From positions 62,001 through 126,000 of the forward strand of contig NZ_DASQNA010000039.1 of assembly GCF_035645195.1 (NCBI RefSeq): DNA of 64,000 nt, written 5' to 3'. Shown here piece after piece: positions 45,605 through 53,405 of the stretch. The notes below the pieces were generated by a model. The model saw nothing but the letters and a program-made list of their open reading frames with translations. It searched no databases and was not told the origin of the DNA. Origin of the DNA: Paenibacillus sp. Lineage in GTDB: Bacteria; Bacillota; Bacilli; Paenibacillales; YIM-B00363. Position numbers and translations under genes: made by a program. Numbering within the stretch: position 1 is the first letter of the stretch; each line of letters opens with the position of its first letter.

Positions 45605-46174
45605 ATGAAGTGGGGAAAAACGGCTGCAGCCGTAGCGGCGATTTGCTGCGGCGTTGGCATCGGCTCGATGATCACGGCGCTCGCGAACGGCATTCCGGCG
45701 GCGGGGCAACCGGGTTCTTCGGAAGATCCGGTCGTAACGAAAAGCTATGTGGATGAACAAATTCAACGCGCGTTGAACGGCGAGGCGGTCGGCGGAACCG
45801 GCGCAACGGTTCAGAGGCTGCAGGAACGAATCGCAGCGCTGGAAGCCCAGTTGGCCGAAGCGCAGGATGCAGGGGTGCCTTACACCGTCATCAGGCTAAA
45901 GCCCGGACATATGCTGCTCGGGGAGATGGGGACTGAGTTCATCGTTCGGACGGGTCAAGCCTATGTACACAGCAACCCGGAAAACGGCGTTCCCGACTTG
46001 ACGGACGGCGTCGATTTGAAGCTGGATACGCTAATTCCGAAAAATCATCTTCTTCAGGTTCCTCGGGAAGGGCGCGGCGTGAAGGTGAAAGCCGATTATC
46101 CGAACGATGTGTACGTGACCGTCAAAGGCGCATATGTGGAAATCGACGCGCAAGGCAACGAGGTTACGGAATAA
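45605..46174 (+). CDS. Hypothetical exported coiled-coil protein
   Basis: The 189-residue protein has an N-terminal signal or anchor segment (TAAAVAAICCGVGIGSMITA), then a predicted coiled coil (about residues 40-82, SYVDEQIQRALNG and VQRLQERIAALEAQLAEAQ), and a small beta-rich C-terminal domain beginning around VPYTVIRLKPGHMLLG. The family is not recognised. The ATG at 45605 has a GGGAGAGG ribosome binding site; an in-frame start at 45566 lacks one. It is flanked by the terminator of the previous gene and by the spore SASP gene. Confidence 0.7.
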   Translation: MKWGKTAAAVAAICCGVGIGSMITALANGIPAAGQPGSSEDPVVTKSYVDEQIQRALNGEAVGGTGATVQRLQERIAALEAQLAEAQDAGVPYTVIRLKPGHMLLGEMGTEFIVRTGQAYVHSNPENGVPDLTDGVDLKLDTLIPKNHLLQVPREGRGVKVKADYPNDVYVTVKGAYVEIDAQGNEVTE

Positions 46175-46233
46175 AGGACAAATGTTGCGAAGCATGACAA
46201 TATGTTTGCATCGTGGGGCGAACCCCATCGAGC

Positions 46234-46240
46234 CATACTA
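46234..46240 (+). promoter_or_regulatory. Candidate sigma-G -10 of the SASP gene
   Basis: CATACTA (46234-46240) matches the sigma-G -10 CATnnTA exactly. The best -35-like element, GCATC (46208-46212), is too far away (21 bases), so the assignment rests on the -10 and on the known sigma-G control of SASP genes. Confidence 0.4.
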
Positions 46241-46270
46241 ACGGTACACCAACAGAGGAGGTGAACCGCC

Positions 46271-46576
46271 ATGGCGAAAGGATCCGCGAAACGACGCCAA
46301 ATCGTGCCCGATTCGCACAAGGCGTTGGATGCTATGAAGTATGAGATCGCGGCGGAGCTCGGGCTTCCGGTCGGACCGGGGCGCAGTGGCGCTTTCGGCG
46401 CTGGCGACACGGAATTCGCCGGAGAGCTTGGAGAAACGGGAGCGGCCGCATACAACGGCAAAGAGGATTACTGGGGCTATATCGCCTCCCGGGATACCGG
46501 CGCCGTCGGAGGGCATATTACCCGTCGTTTGATTCAGCAGGCGCAGCAGGACTTATTCCAATTCATGAAACCGTAA
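46271..46576 (+). CDS. Alpha/beta-type small acid-soluble spore protein (enlarged)
   Basis: Alpha/beta SASPs coat spore DNA in the forespore and are degraded by the GPR protease at germination. Both conserved halves are present: VPDSHKALDAMKYEIAAELG with the GPR-type site YEIAAE (residues 24-29), and SRDTGAVGGHITRRLIQQAQ (73-92). At 101 residues it is longer than the usual 60-75, owing to an insert of about 35 residues between the halves. The insert contains DTEFAGELGE, which looks like another GPR-type site. The start follows a very strong GAGGAGGTGA. Confidence 0.88.
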   Translation: MAKGSAKRRQIVPDSHKALDAMKYEIAAELGLPVGPGRSGAFGAGDTEFAGELGETGAAAYNGKEDYWGYIASRDTGAVGGHITRRLIQQAQQDLFQFMKP

Positions 46577-46617
46577 TTTTCTAAGAAGCGGCGCGAGGTA
46601 CGACGCTTCCCTAGAAA

Positions 46618-46646
46618 TTGACACGTCTCGACAGTTGGGGTATGAT
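46618..46646 (+). promoter_or_regulatory. Strong sigma-A promoter upstream of metK
   Basis: TTGACA (46618-46623), a 17-base spacer and TATGAT (46641-46646) form a near-consensus promoter. Predicted initiation is near 46653, directly at the following hairpin element. Confidence 0.8.
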
Positions 46647-46655
46647 GGATAATCG

Positions 46656-46698
46656 AAAGGTTGAAACCTTTTCCTTCTTAGGGAAAGGTCCTTTTTTT
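46656..46698 (+). terminator. Leader terminator/attenuator before metK
   Basis: ACCTTTTCC (46666-46674) pairs with GGGAAAGGT (46681-46689) and is followed by a seven-T run (46692-46698). The 5' arm can instead pair with AAAGGT (46656-46661) in a 6-bp hairpin with a TGAA loop, which excludes the terminator. The two alternatives give the layout of an attenuator. It may simply be a terminator for the SASP gene, but the strong promoter just upstream makes that insufficient as an explanation. Confidence 0.65.
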
Positions 46699-46774
46699 GC
46701 GTTTGCGAATGCGCACCTTGAGCATAGATTGGCCTTCGGCGCAGCAAACTATTCCTTATAGGAGGTCGATAACC

Positions 46775-47977
46775 ATGACTACAAACCGCGGGCGTCGCCT
46801 GTTCACGTCCGAATCCGTGACGGAAGGACATCCGGACAAAATTTGCGATCAAATTTCCGATTCGGTGCTTGATGCCTTCTTGAAGAACGACCCGAACGCG
46901 CGGGTCGCGTGCGAAGTGTCGGTAACGACCGGGCTTGTGCTCGTTGCCGGCGAGATCAGCACGCGCTCCGAGTACGTCGACATTCCGTCCATCGTGCGCA
47001 ATACGATCAAGGACATCGGCTATACGCGCGCGAAATTCGGCTTCGATTACCAAACTTGCGCCGTCCTGACGTCGATCGACGAACAGTCGCCGGACATCGC
47101 GCAAGGCGTCGACAAAGCGCTCGAAGCGCGCGAAGGCTTGATGACGGACGAAGAAATCGAAGCGATCGGCGCTGGCGACCAGGGACTTATGTTCGGTTTT
47201 GCCGTGAATGAAACGCCGGAGCTGATGCCGCTCCCGATTTCGCTCGCACACAAGCTGTCGCGCCGTTTGACCGAAGTCCGCAAAGAAGGTATCGTCGAAT
47301 ACCTCCGCCCGGACGGTAAGACGCAGGTTACGATCGAGTATGAAGGCGACAAGCCGGTGCGCGTAGATACGATCGTTATTTCGACGCAGCATGCGGAAGA
47401 AATTACGCTGGAACGCATCAAGCAAGACATCATGGAGCACGTAATCAAGCCGGTCGTTCCGGTATCGCTGCTCGACGGCGAGACGAAGTACTTCATCAAC
47501 CCGACGGGTCGTTTCGTCATCGGCGGACCGCAGGGCGACGCCGGGCTGACAGGCCGGAAAATCATCGTCGATACATACGGCGGTTACGCGCGCCACGGCG
47601 GCGGCGCTTTCTCGGGCAAAGACCCGACGAAGGTCGACCGTTCCGGCGCATACGCGGCTCGTTACGTCGCGAAGAACATTGTCGCCGCAGGTCTGGCCGA
47701 CAAGTGCGAAGTGCAGGTCGCTTACGCGATCGGCGTCGCGCAGCCGGTTTCGATCGCCGTCGATACGTTCGGCACGGGCAAGGTATCGGAAGAAAAGCTG
47801 GTCGAGCTCGTGCGTAAGCATTTCGACTTGCGTCCGGCGGGCATCATCAAGATGCTCGATCTCCGTCGCCCGATGTATCGTCAAACGGCGGCGTACGGCC
47901 ACTTCGGCCGCAACGACTTGGATTTGCCATGGGAAAGAACCGACAAAGCGGAAGTGCTTCGCAAAGAAGCGCTGTAA
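46775..47977 (+). CDS. metK: S-adenosylmethionine synthetase
   Basis: The 400-residue enzyme makes SAM from methionine and [21 protein letters not shown] at the N terminus, [12 protein letters not shown] mid-protein and [16 protein letters not shown] later on are signature motifs. The ATG at 46775 has AGGAGGT 8 bases upstream. No SAM (S-box) riboswitch is visible in the leader; a short attenuator-like element is there instead. A strong terminator follows. Confidence 0.96.
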   Translation: MTTNRGRRLFTSESVTEGHPDKICDQISDSVLDAFLKNDPNARVACEVSVTTGLVLVAGEISTRSEYVDIPSIVRNTIKDIGYTRAKFGFDYQTCAVLTSIDEQSPDIAQGVDKALEAREGLMTDEEIEAIGAGDQGLMFGFAVNETPELMPLPISLAHKLSRRLTEVRKEGIVEYLRPDGKTQVTIEYEGDKPVRVDTIVISTQHAEEITLERIKQDIMEHVIKPVVPVSLLDGETKYFINPTGRFVIGGPQGDAGLTGRKIIVDTYGGYARHGGGAFSGKDPTKVDRSGAYAARYVAKNIVAAGLADKCEVQVAYAIGVAQPVSIAVDTFGTGKVSEEKLVELVRKHFDLRPAGIIKMLDLRRPMYRQTAAYGHFGRNDLDLPWERTDKAEVLRKEAL

Positions 47978-48004
47978 GCCGAAGGACAGAATCGATCAAT
48001 CCAT

Positions 48005-48039
48005 CGCCGTTCGCGATCATCGCGGGCGGCGTTTTTTTT
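48005..48039 (+). terminator. Intrinsic terminator of metK
   Basis: An 11-bp stem with two G-U pairs, CGCCGTTCGCG (48005-48015) / CGCGGGCGGCG (48021-48031), is followed by eight T. Confidence 0.92.
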
Positions 48040-48092
48040 GCGTTATAGAGGATTTTTTACCAGCGGGCCGACAGAAAACGGATTTCTCCTAC

Positions 48093-48246
48093 GAAGGTTG
48101 TATGTAAAGAGAATCAATTTTAGGAGAGGAGGGCCATTCCCAGAAAAATGTACTAAAAGAGAATGCAACCTTTCCCATAGTCTAGGAGTCTATTACTGTT
48201 AGAGAGATACTAGACTTCAAGGACAGATAGGAGAGAGAATACTAGG
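48093..48246 (+). promoter_or_regulatory. Leader region with repeats and long-range complementarity
   Basis: GAAGGTTGTAT (about 48093-48103) can pair with ATGCAACCTTTC (about 48162-48173). AAAGAGAAT occurs twice (48106-48114 and 48156-48164), 50 bases apart. Further down, AGTCTA / TAGACT (about 48187-48215) form an inverted repeat. The region lies between the metK terminator and the next start. No promoter or known riboswitch was identified with confidence. Confidence 0.35.
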
Positions 48247-50874
48247 ATGGGCGAGAGAGCATCGTTCCCGCGGTGGGGAAAACCGATCTTCATTGGCGCG
48301 GTCGCAGGGAGCCTCTTGATCGGTACGGCCGTCGTTCCCGGCATCGGTCCCTTCGCGCCGGCCGCATACGCGGCGGAGCATCAGCTGGTCATGCAGCAGG
48401 AGTCGATCGTCACAGCTGGCGTAAAGCTGCGAACGTACCGATGGACGCGGACGAAGAATACCCAGCCCGTGTCGACCGACGTACAGGTGCTGATCGCGGA
48501 TTTGCATAACCCGAACGTCAAGTTGGACGTCATGACGGGCGTCGACGGGCAGTTTACGAAAAAGGCGAACGTCTTGGATATGGCGCGCGCGACGGGGGCC
48601 GTCGCCGGCGTCAACGGGGACTATTTCGATATGCAGGCGCAAGAGCCGTCGACGCTCGGGCCGCAGGTGGCGGGAAACGCGCTGATGGCGACGCCGACCG
48701 TGGGCCTCGAAGGAATGTACGCGTTCGGAATTACGAAGCAGAACCAACCGATCATCGAGACGTTCACCTCGGCGGGGACGGTCGCGGCCGTCAACGGTCA
48801 AACGTATCCGCTGACGGGCTTGAACCGGGTCGTCGGAACGATCGGCAACGCGATCTACATGTACGATGCGGCATGGGGCAGCGCGACGAGAGCGAAGGAC
48901 GCGACGCCGCATACCGAGGTGCTGGTCGTTAACGGGATCGTGCAAAACATCGTGGCGGGCGGCCGCATTCCGGGAACCGTTCCGGCGAACGGGTATATCC
49001 TGAGCGCCGGCGGGAAGGGCGCCGAGTTTTTGGCGGCGAACGTCAAGGTCGGCGATGCGCTTCTGGCGAAAACCTCGCTCGTTCCCGTGAATCCGAATCT
49101 GAAATATACAGAGAACGATTTTAAGATGTTGATCGGCGGGCATACGATTTTGCTGATCGACGGCGCGCCCGCTGCATTCACGAGAGACGTGAAGGGGATC
49201 AGCGGCAGCGGAAACACGGCTCGGACCGCCGTCGGGTTTTCCAAAGACGGACGGTACGTGTATATGGTGACGGCGGAGCATGCCGACGACAGCGTCGGGC
49301 CGACGCTGCCCGATTTTCAGCAATTGTTAGTCGACCTTGGGCTATGGCGCGCGGTCAATTTGGACGGCGGCGGCTCGACGACGATCGTGTCCCGGCCGCT
49401 CGGCGAATTCGAAGCGCAGCTCGTCAATACGCCGAAGGACGGCTCGCAGCGCCGCGTCGTGAACGGTCTCGGCATTTTTACGACGGCGCTGCCGGCCGCG
49501 CTTAAGGATTTTATCGTCGACGGGCCGAAGACGTTGTGGAAAGGGCAAACCGCGTCATACTCGGCGAAAGCGTACGACGTCAATTACAATCCGCTCGACC
49601 CGGCGAAGCTGGCCGTCCCGGTGCAGTTCAAGGCGAGAGGGACGAATTTGTTGCTCGATTCGGCGGCTGGTTCGTTCACCGCAGCGGCGGGCGGGACGGA
49701 TACCGTAGTCGCGTATTCCGGCACGATCGCCGAAGATTACGCGGTGGAAATTATCGATCGCACGCTCGTCCAGAAGCTCGAGGTCGTCCCGAGCAAAGCG
49801 CCGGGCGCATGGGTCGCCGGCGATGCGATTCGGCTCGAAGTGAAGGCGACGCTGACGGATGGACGCACCGGAACGATTCCGGCGGGCATCGTGAGATGGC
49901 AGGCGTTCGGCGCGCTCGGCGCGATTCAACAAGACACGCTGACGTTCGCGGGCTTCGCGGAGGGCGTCGACGAGGCGATGCTGGTCGGGCGCTTCGACGG
50001 TTTCAGCACGCCGCTTAGCATACCCGTCCCGGCAGAGAAGCCGCTTACCGATTTCTCCACCGTGCCGTGGAGTATCTCGGCGGAGAAATATCCGGCGCAA
50101 GCGATCGCCTCCGTCGCCTTGGCGGGCACGGAGGATGACACTCAGCTGCACCTCGCCTATGATTTCAGGGCGGGGGACGGCGCCACCGATTTGGCCGCGT
50201 ACGCGGCATTCAACGGCACGGCGGGCATTCCGCTGCCGGACGGCCCGATCGCGCTCGAGCTCGACGTGTTCGGCGACGGCCAGGGCGGCTGGCTGCGCGC
50301 GGAATTCACGGATGCGGACGGGAACGTGCAGCGGGCGACGATCGCGGAGAAGGTCGATTGGACCGGATGGCGTACGGTATCGGTCGATGTAACGCCGTAC
50401 CGCGCCGTGTCGCTGAAACGGCTGTACGTGGTCAGCAAGGCGGCGATCCAAGGCGAGTTGGTGTTCGACGATCTGAACCTGCTGTATCCGTCTAAGACCG
50501 GCGGAGGCACGTCGGTCGCGCTGACGGTGGGCAAGAAAGACGTCGTCGTCGGCGGGCAGCCGCAGCAGCTCGACGTCGCGCCGCTGATCGATCGAGAGCG
50601 GACGTTCGTGCCGGTGCGTTTCGTCGTCGACGCGCTCGGCGGTCACGTGGATTGGGACGCGGCCGATAAGAAGGTAACAATCCGCAAAGGCGGACATTTC
50701 GTCGAGCTGTGGATCGGTCAGACCGAAATGATCGCCGACGGCGCGCGCATCGGCTCCGACGTGTCCCCGATGCTTCGGGGCGGGCGGACGATGCTGCCGC
50801 TGCGATTCGTGTCCGAGCAGCTCGGATTGAACGTCGTTTGGGATCCGGCGACGAGAGGCATTACGATTCAGTAA
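48247..50874 (+). CDS. Secreted phosphodiester glycosidase-domain protein with stalk domain
   Basis: The 875-residue protein has a signal peptide (about residues 1-43, ending AAYAA). An NAGPA-type phosphodiester glycosidase domain (about 60-420) shows VAGVNGDYFD, GHTILLIDG and VNLDGGGSTT. A region of beta domains follows, and then a C-terminal copper amine oxidase N-like stalk domain (about 755-875) with FVPVRFVVDALGG and MLPLRFVSEQLG. NAGPA-domain enzymes cleave sugar phosphodiesters; in a Gram-positive the target could be wall teichoic acid or another wall polymer, which is inference. The stalk domain likely mediates surface attachment. Start ATG 48247, with AGGAGA about 13 bases upstream. 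Confidence 0.85.
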   Translation: MGERASFPRWGKPIFIGAVAGSLLIGTAVVPGIGPFAPAAYAAEHQLVMQQESIVTAGVKLRTYRWTRTKNTQPVSTDVQVLIADLHNPNVKLDVMTGVDGQFTKKANVLDMARATGAVAGVNGDYFDMQAQEPSTLGPQVAGNALMATPTVGLEGMYAFGITKQNQPIIETFTSAGTVAAVNGQTYPLTGLNRVVGTIGNAIYMYDAAWGSATRAKDATPHTEVLVVNGIVQNIVAGGRIPGTVPANGYILSAGGKGAEFLAANVKVGDALLAKTSLVPVNPNLKYTENDFKMLIGGHTILLIDGAPAAFTRDVKGISGSGNTARTAVGFSKDGRYVYMVTAEHADDSVGPTLPDFQQLLVDLGLWRAVNLDGGGSTTIVSRPLGEFEAQLVNTPKDGSQRRVVNGLGIFTTALPAALKDFIVDGPKTLWKGQTASYSAKAYDVNYNPLDPAKLAVPVQFKARGTNLLLDSAAGSFTAAAGGTDTVVAYSGTIAEDYAVEIIDRTLVQKLEVVPSKAPGAWVAGDAIRLEVKATLTDGRTGTIPAGIVRWQAFGALGAIQQDTLTFAGFAEGVDEAMLVGRFDGFSTPLSIPVPAEKPLTDFSTVPWSISAEKYPAQAIASVALAGTEDDTQLHLAYDFRAGDGATDLAAYAAFNGTAGIPLPDGPIALELDVFGDGQGGWLRAEFTDADGNVQRATIAEKVDWTGWRTVSVDVTPYRAVSLKRLYVVSKAAIQGELVFDDLNLLYPSKTGGGTSVALTVGKKDVVVGGQPQQLDVAPLIDRERTFVPVRFVVDALGGHVDWDAADKKVTIRKGGHFVELWIGQTEMIADGARIGSDVSPMLRGGRTMLPLRFVSEQLGLNVVWDPATRGITIQ

Positions 50875-50919
50875 AGATAACCATGCAGAGGCGGCGCTTA
50901 GACCGTGGAGGCGATTCCG

Positions 50920-52101
50920 TTGAACGTTGAAGTCGATGCCATCGAGCGCGTACTCAAAAATGCGACCGAGGCGCTGGAGAGCAGCAAATACGATATTTTC
51001 GAAATCGGCGAGGCGGCGCGGCAGGAGCGGGAATCGCTCGCGGCGGAGCTTCAACGGGTCATGGATGAGCTGACGGAGACCATTCAAGCGGTCGATCGCC
51101 TCGAGGAGCAGTACCGGCGCTCCCGCGTCCGGCTCGTCGAGGTCAGCCGCGATTTCAAGCGTTACGGAGAGAAGGATATCCGGGAGGCGTACGAGAACGC
51201 CACGCAGCTGCAGCTGTCGCTCACCGTCAATCGGGAGAAGGAAACGAACCTGAAAAGCAAGCGCGACGAGCTGCACAAGCGGATTCGGAACGTCGAACGA
51301 ACGATCGAGCGGGCCGAATCGCTGTTCTCGCAAATGAACGTCGTGCTCGAATATTTGTCCGGCGACCTCGGCCACGTGACCCGCATCTTAGAGTCGGCGA
51401 AAAATCGGCAACTGCTCGGCCTGAAGATCATCCTTGCGCAAGAGGAAGAGCGTCGGCGCATCGCGCGGGAAATTCACGACGGGCCGGCGCAGTCGATGGC
51501 GAACTTGATTTTGCGGACGGACATCGCGGAGCGCATGCTGGCGAAGGGCGAGTTAGGCGTCGTGAAGCAGGAGCTCGGCGATTTGAAACGAAACGTGCGG
51601 ACGGAGCTTGAGGAAGTGCGGAAAATCATTTTCAATTTGCGGCCGATGGCGCTCGACGATCTCGGGCTCGTGCCGACGATCCGCAAGCTGACGCAGGATT
51701 TCGAGGAGAAGACGAAAATTCGCACGAAATTCGAGCTGCGCGGGAAGGAACGGCGCCTCGAAACCGGCATGGAAGTCGCGCTTTTCCGCCTCGTGCAGGA
51801 ATCTTTGAACAACGTAGCGAAACATGCGGAAGCGACGTTCGTGACGGTCGAGCTGTCGTTCACCGCGGAAGGCGGGGTGAGGGTCGTCGTCGCGGACAAC
51901 GGCGTCGGCTTCGACCTCTCGAAATGGAGCGCGCGGGCGCACGCCGGCGACACGAAGAGCTTCGGGCTCGTCGGGATGCGGGAGCGCGTGGAGCTGCTGG
52001 AAGGAAAATTCGAGATTGAATCGAATGTTAATGCAGGCACCAAAATCGCGATCGAAATTCCGTTGGACGACGGAACGAAGGAGGATGCGAACCATGGCTG
52101 A
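50920..52101 (+). CDS. degS: Sensor histidine kinase DegS
   Basis: This 393-residue cytoplasmic kinase has no membrane segment. The N-terminal half is coiled coil (about residues 20-165). The HisKA_3 motif AREIHDGPAQ carries the phospho-acceptor H186, and the ATPase domain has NNVAKHAEA and ADNGVGFD. DegS phosphorylates DegU and controls competence, exoenzymes and motility. The TTG at 50920 is chosen because TGGAGG (50906-50911) lies 8 bases upstream; a GTG at 50905 would overlap it. The 3' end overlaps degU by 8 bases. Confidence 0.93.
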   Translation: MNVEVDAIERVLKNATEALESSKYDIFEIGEAARQERESLAAELQRVMDELTETIQAVDRLEEQYRRSRVRLVEVSRDFKRYGEKDIREAYENATQLQLSLTVNREKETNLKSKRDELHKRIRNVERTIERAESLFSQMNVVLEYLSGDLGHVTRILESAKNRQLLGLKIILAQEEERRRIAREIHDGPAQSMANLILRTDIAERMLAKGELGVVKQELGDLKRNVRTELEEVRKIIFNLRPMALDDLGLVPTIRKLTQDFEEKTKIRTKFELRGKERRLETGMEVALFRLVQESLNNVAKHAEATFVTVELSFTAEGGVRVVVADNGVGFDLSKWSARAHAGDTKSFGLVGMRERVELLEGKFEIESNVNAGTKIAIEIPLDDGTKEDANHG

Positions 52102-52831
52102 ACGGACGAATCCGGTTTCCGAGGTAAGGATCGTATTGGCGGACGACCATTCGCTGTTTCGGGAAGGATTGAAACGGATTTTGAATATGGAGCCCGGGCT
52201 TCGAGTCGTCGCGGAATGCGGCGACGGCGAGACGGTGCTCGAGCTGTGCCGCGAGCTGCGCCCGGACGTGGTGCTGCTCGACATCAACATGCCGATCGCA
52301 AGCGGCGTGGAGGCGACCGAGGCATTGTACAAGGAAATGCCGGACGTGAAGGTCGTCATCTTGTCGATTCACGACGACGAAAGCTACGTGTTCGAAACGC
52401 TGCGCAAAGGCGCTTCCGGTTATTTGCTGAAGGACATGGAGACGGAAACGCTGATCGAAGCGATCCGCACCGTCGTAGCTGGGCATGCGTACATCCATCC
52501 GCGGGTGACGGGGAAGTTGATCAACCAAATTCGCCGCATGACGGAAAACGATGCGGAGCTCGAAACGGCGGCGACGTCCACGGCGGATATCGGCGGACAG
52601 TCGGTCGGCGTGCGGTTCATCCATACAGAAGACAACCCGCTCACGCGCCGCGAGGCCGAGGTGCTGCGGCTCATGTCGGAAGGGAAGAGCAACCGGTCGA
52701 TCGGCGACTATTTGTTCATCAGCGAGAAGACGGTTAAAAATCACGTCAGCAGCATTTTACAAAAAATGAACGTCGACGATCGCACGCAGGCGGTCATCAT
52801 CGCGATCAAAAACGGCTGGGTTACGCTGTAA
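52094..52831 (+). CDS. degU: Response regulator DegU
   Basis: The 245-residue NarL-type regulator has a receiver domain with phospho-acceptor D63 (VVLLDINMP), acidic pocket residues near D17-D18 (LADDHS), and a LuxR-type helix-turn-helix near the C terminus (LTRREAEVLRLMSEGKSNRS, ISEKTVKNHVSSILQKM). The ATG at 52094 follows GAAGGAGG located in the end of degS. Its own last codons form the left arm of a terminator. Confidence 0.95.
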   Translation: MAERTNPVSEVRIVLADDHSLFREGLKRILNMEPGLRVVAECGDGETVLELCRELRPDVVLLDINMPIASGVEATEALYKEMPDVKVVILSIHDDESYVFETLRKGASGYLLKDMETETLIEAIRTVVAGHAYIHPRVTGKLINQIRRMTENDAELETAATSTADIGGQSVGVRFIHTEDNPLTRREAEVLRLMSEGKSNRSIGDYLFISEKTVKNHVSSILQKMNVDDRTQAVIIAIKNGWVTL

Positions 52832-52843
52832 CCCGGCCTTTTT
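52814..52843 (+). terminator. Intrinsic terminator overlapping the degU stop codon
   Basis: An 11-bp stem with one G-U pair, GGCTGGGTTAC (52814-52824) / GTAACCCGGCC (52828-52838), has a 3-base loop and is followed by five T. The degU stop lies within the 3' arm. Confidence 0.85.
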
Positions 52844-52923
52844 GCGGTATGTAAGGGGTTTCCTCGGAGGAGTCACCAGTTCTCCGGCGGCGGCATATGA
52901 TGTTGCCAAAGGAGGGAGCTGCG

Positions 52924-53322
52924 ATGGTGGAAGAATTGATCGCCGTTATCGCCGCTTACGGGATCGGCGTCGGTCTCGTGCATTGGCTTCGCCGGCGCTC
53001 CCGCGAGGGGCGCGAGGGAACGAAGCATGCGGTGATCGTGACTCGCGATGCCGGTTCGATCGTGGAATGGCATCTCCGCGCTTTGGCGTTCGGGCAGTGG
53101 CTGAAGTCGCGATATACGAAAATTACGTTGATCGACGAGGGATCCTCGGACGATACGCTGCGCATCGCGGAGCGGCTGCTCGGCAAGCTGCATGCGGAGT
53201 GGGAGTTGATTTCGGCGGCGACGCCGTCGGAGGCGCAGTCGCGGCTCGCGCGAATCGGCGCCGTTCACGAGATCGTGGTGATTCGAGGGGCGCTTGCCGG
53301 AGGCGCGGGATCGGCGGTATAA
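52924..53322 (+). CDS. Small membrane protein with GT2-like motif, unknown function
   Basis: This 132-residue protein has one N-terminal hydrophobic helix (about residues 4-20) followed by basic residues. Its C-terminal domain resembles the first part of a GT-A glycosyltransferase fold: HAVIVTRDAGSIVEWHLRAL, then ITLIDEGSSDDTLRIAERL. The catalytic second half of GT2 enzymes is missing, so activity is doubtful. The ATG at 52924 follows AAAGGAGGGAG. It lies where B. subtilis has yviA, between degU and comFA, but I cannot claim homology. Confidence 0.7.
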   Translation: MVEELIAVIAAYGIGVGLVHWLRRRSREGREGTKHAVIVTRDAGSIVEWHLRALAFGQWLKSRYTKITLIDEGSSDDTLRIAERLLGKLHAEWELISAATPSEAQSRLARIGAVHEIVVIRGALAGGAGSAV

Positions 53323-53323
53323 T
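53294..53323 (+). promoter_or_regulatory. Candidate promoter upstream of comFA
   Basis: TTGCCG (53294-53299), an 18-base spacer and a perfect TATAAT (53318-53323). It overlaps the last codons of the preceding gene. Predicted initiation, near 53330, falls immediately before the hairpin listed next. Confidence 0.5.
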
Positions 53324-53333
53324 CGGGACAGTG

Positions 53334-53381
53334 AAGCACACTCTTTTTGGGGCGAAAGCCTTGAAGGGAGTGTGCTTTTTT
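53334..53381 (+). terminator. Long hairpin with GAAA tetraloop and U tract before comFA
   Basis: AAGCACACTC (53334-53343) pairs with GAGTGTGCTT (53368-53377). The interior can continue pairing through G-U and A-U pairs to a GGC-GAAA-GCC cap, for about 20 bp in total. A T run (53376-53381) follows. It can end the preceding gene, or control read-through into comFA from the promoter just upstream. Confidence 0.75.
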
Positions 53382-53405
53382 GCGTTATTCCGAGGAGGGC
53401 TGGGA

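Noticed and set aside
46580-46774. SAM (S-box) riboswitch before metK
   Set aside because: The leader is too short and lacks the S-box core; only a simple attenuator-like hairpin pair is present.
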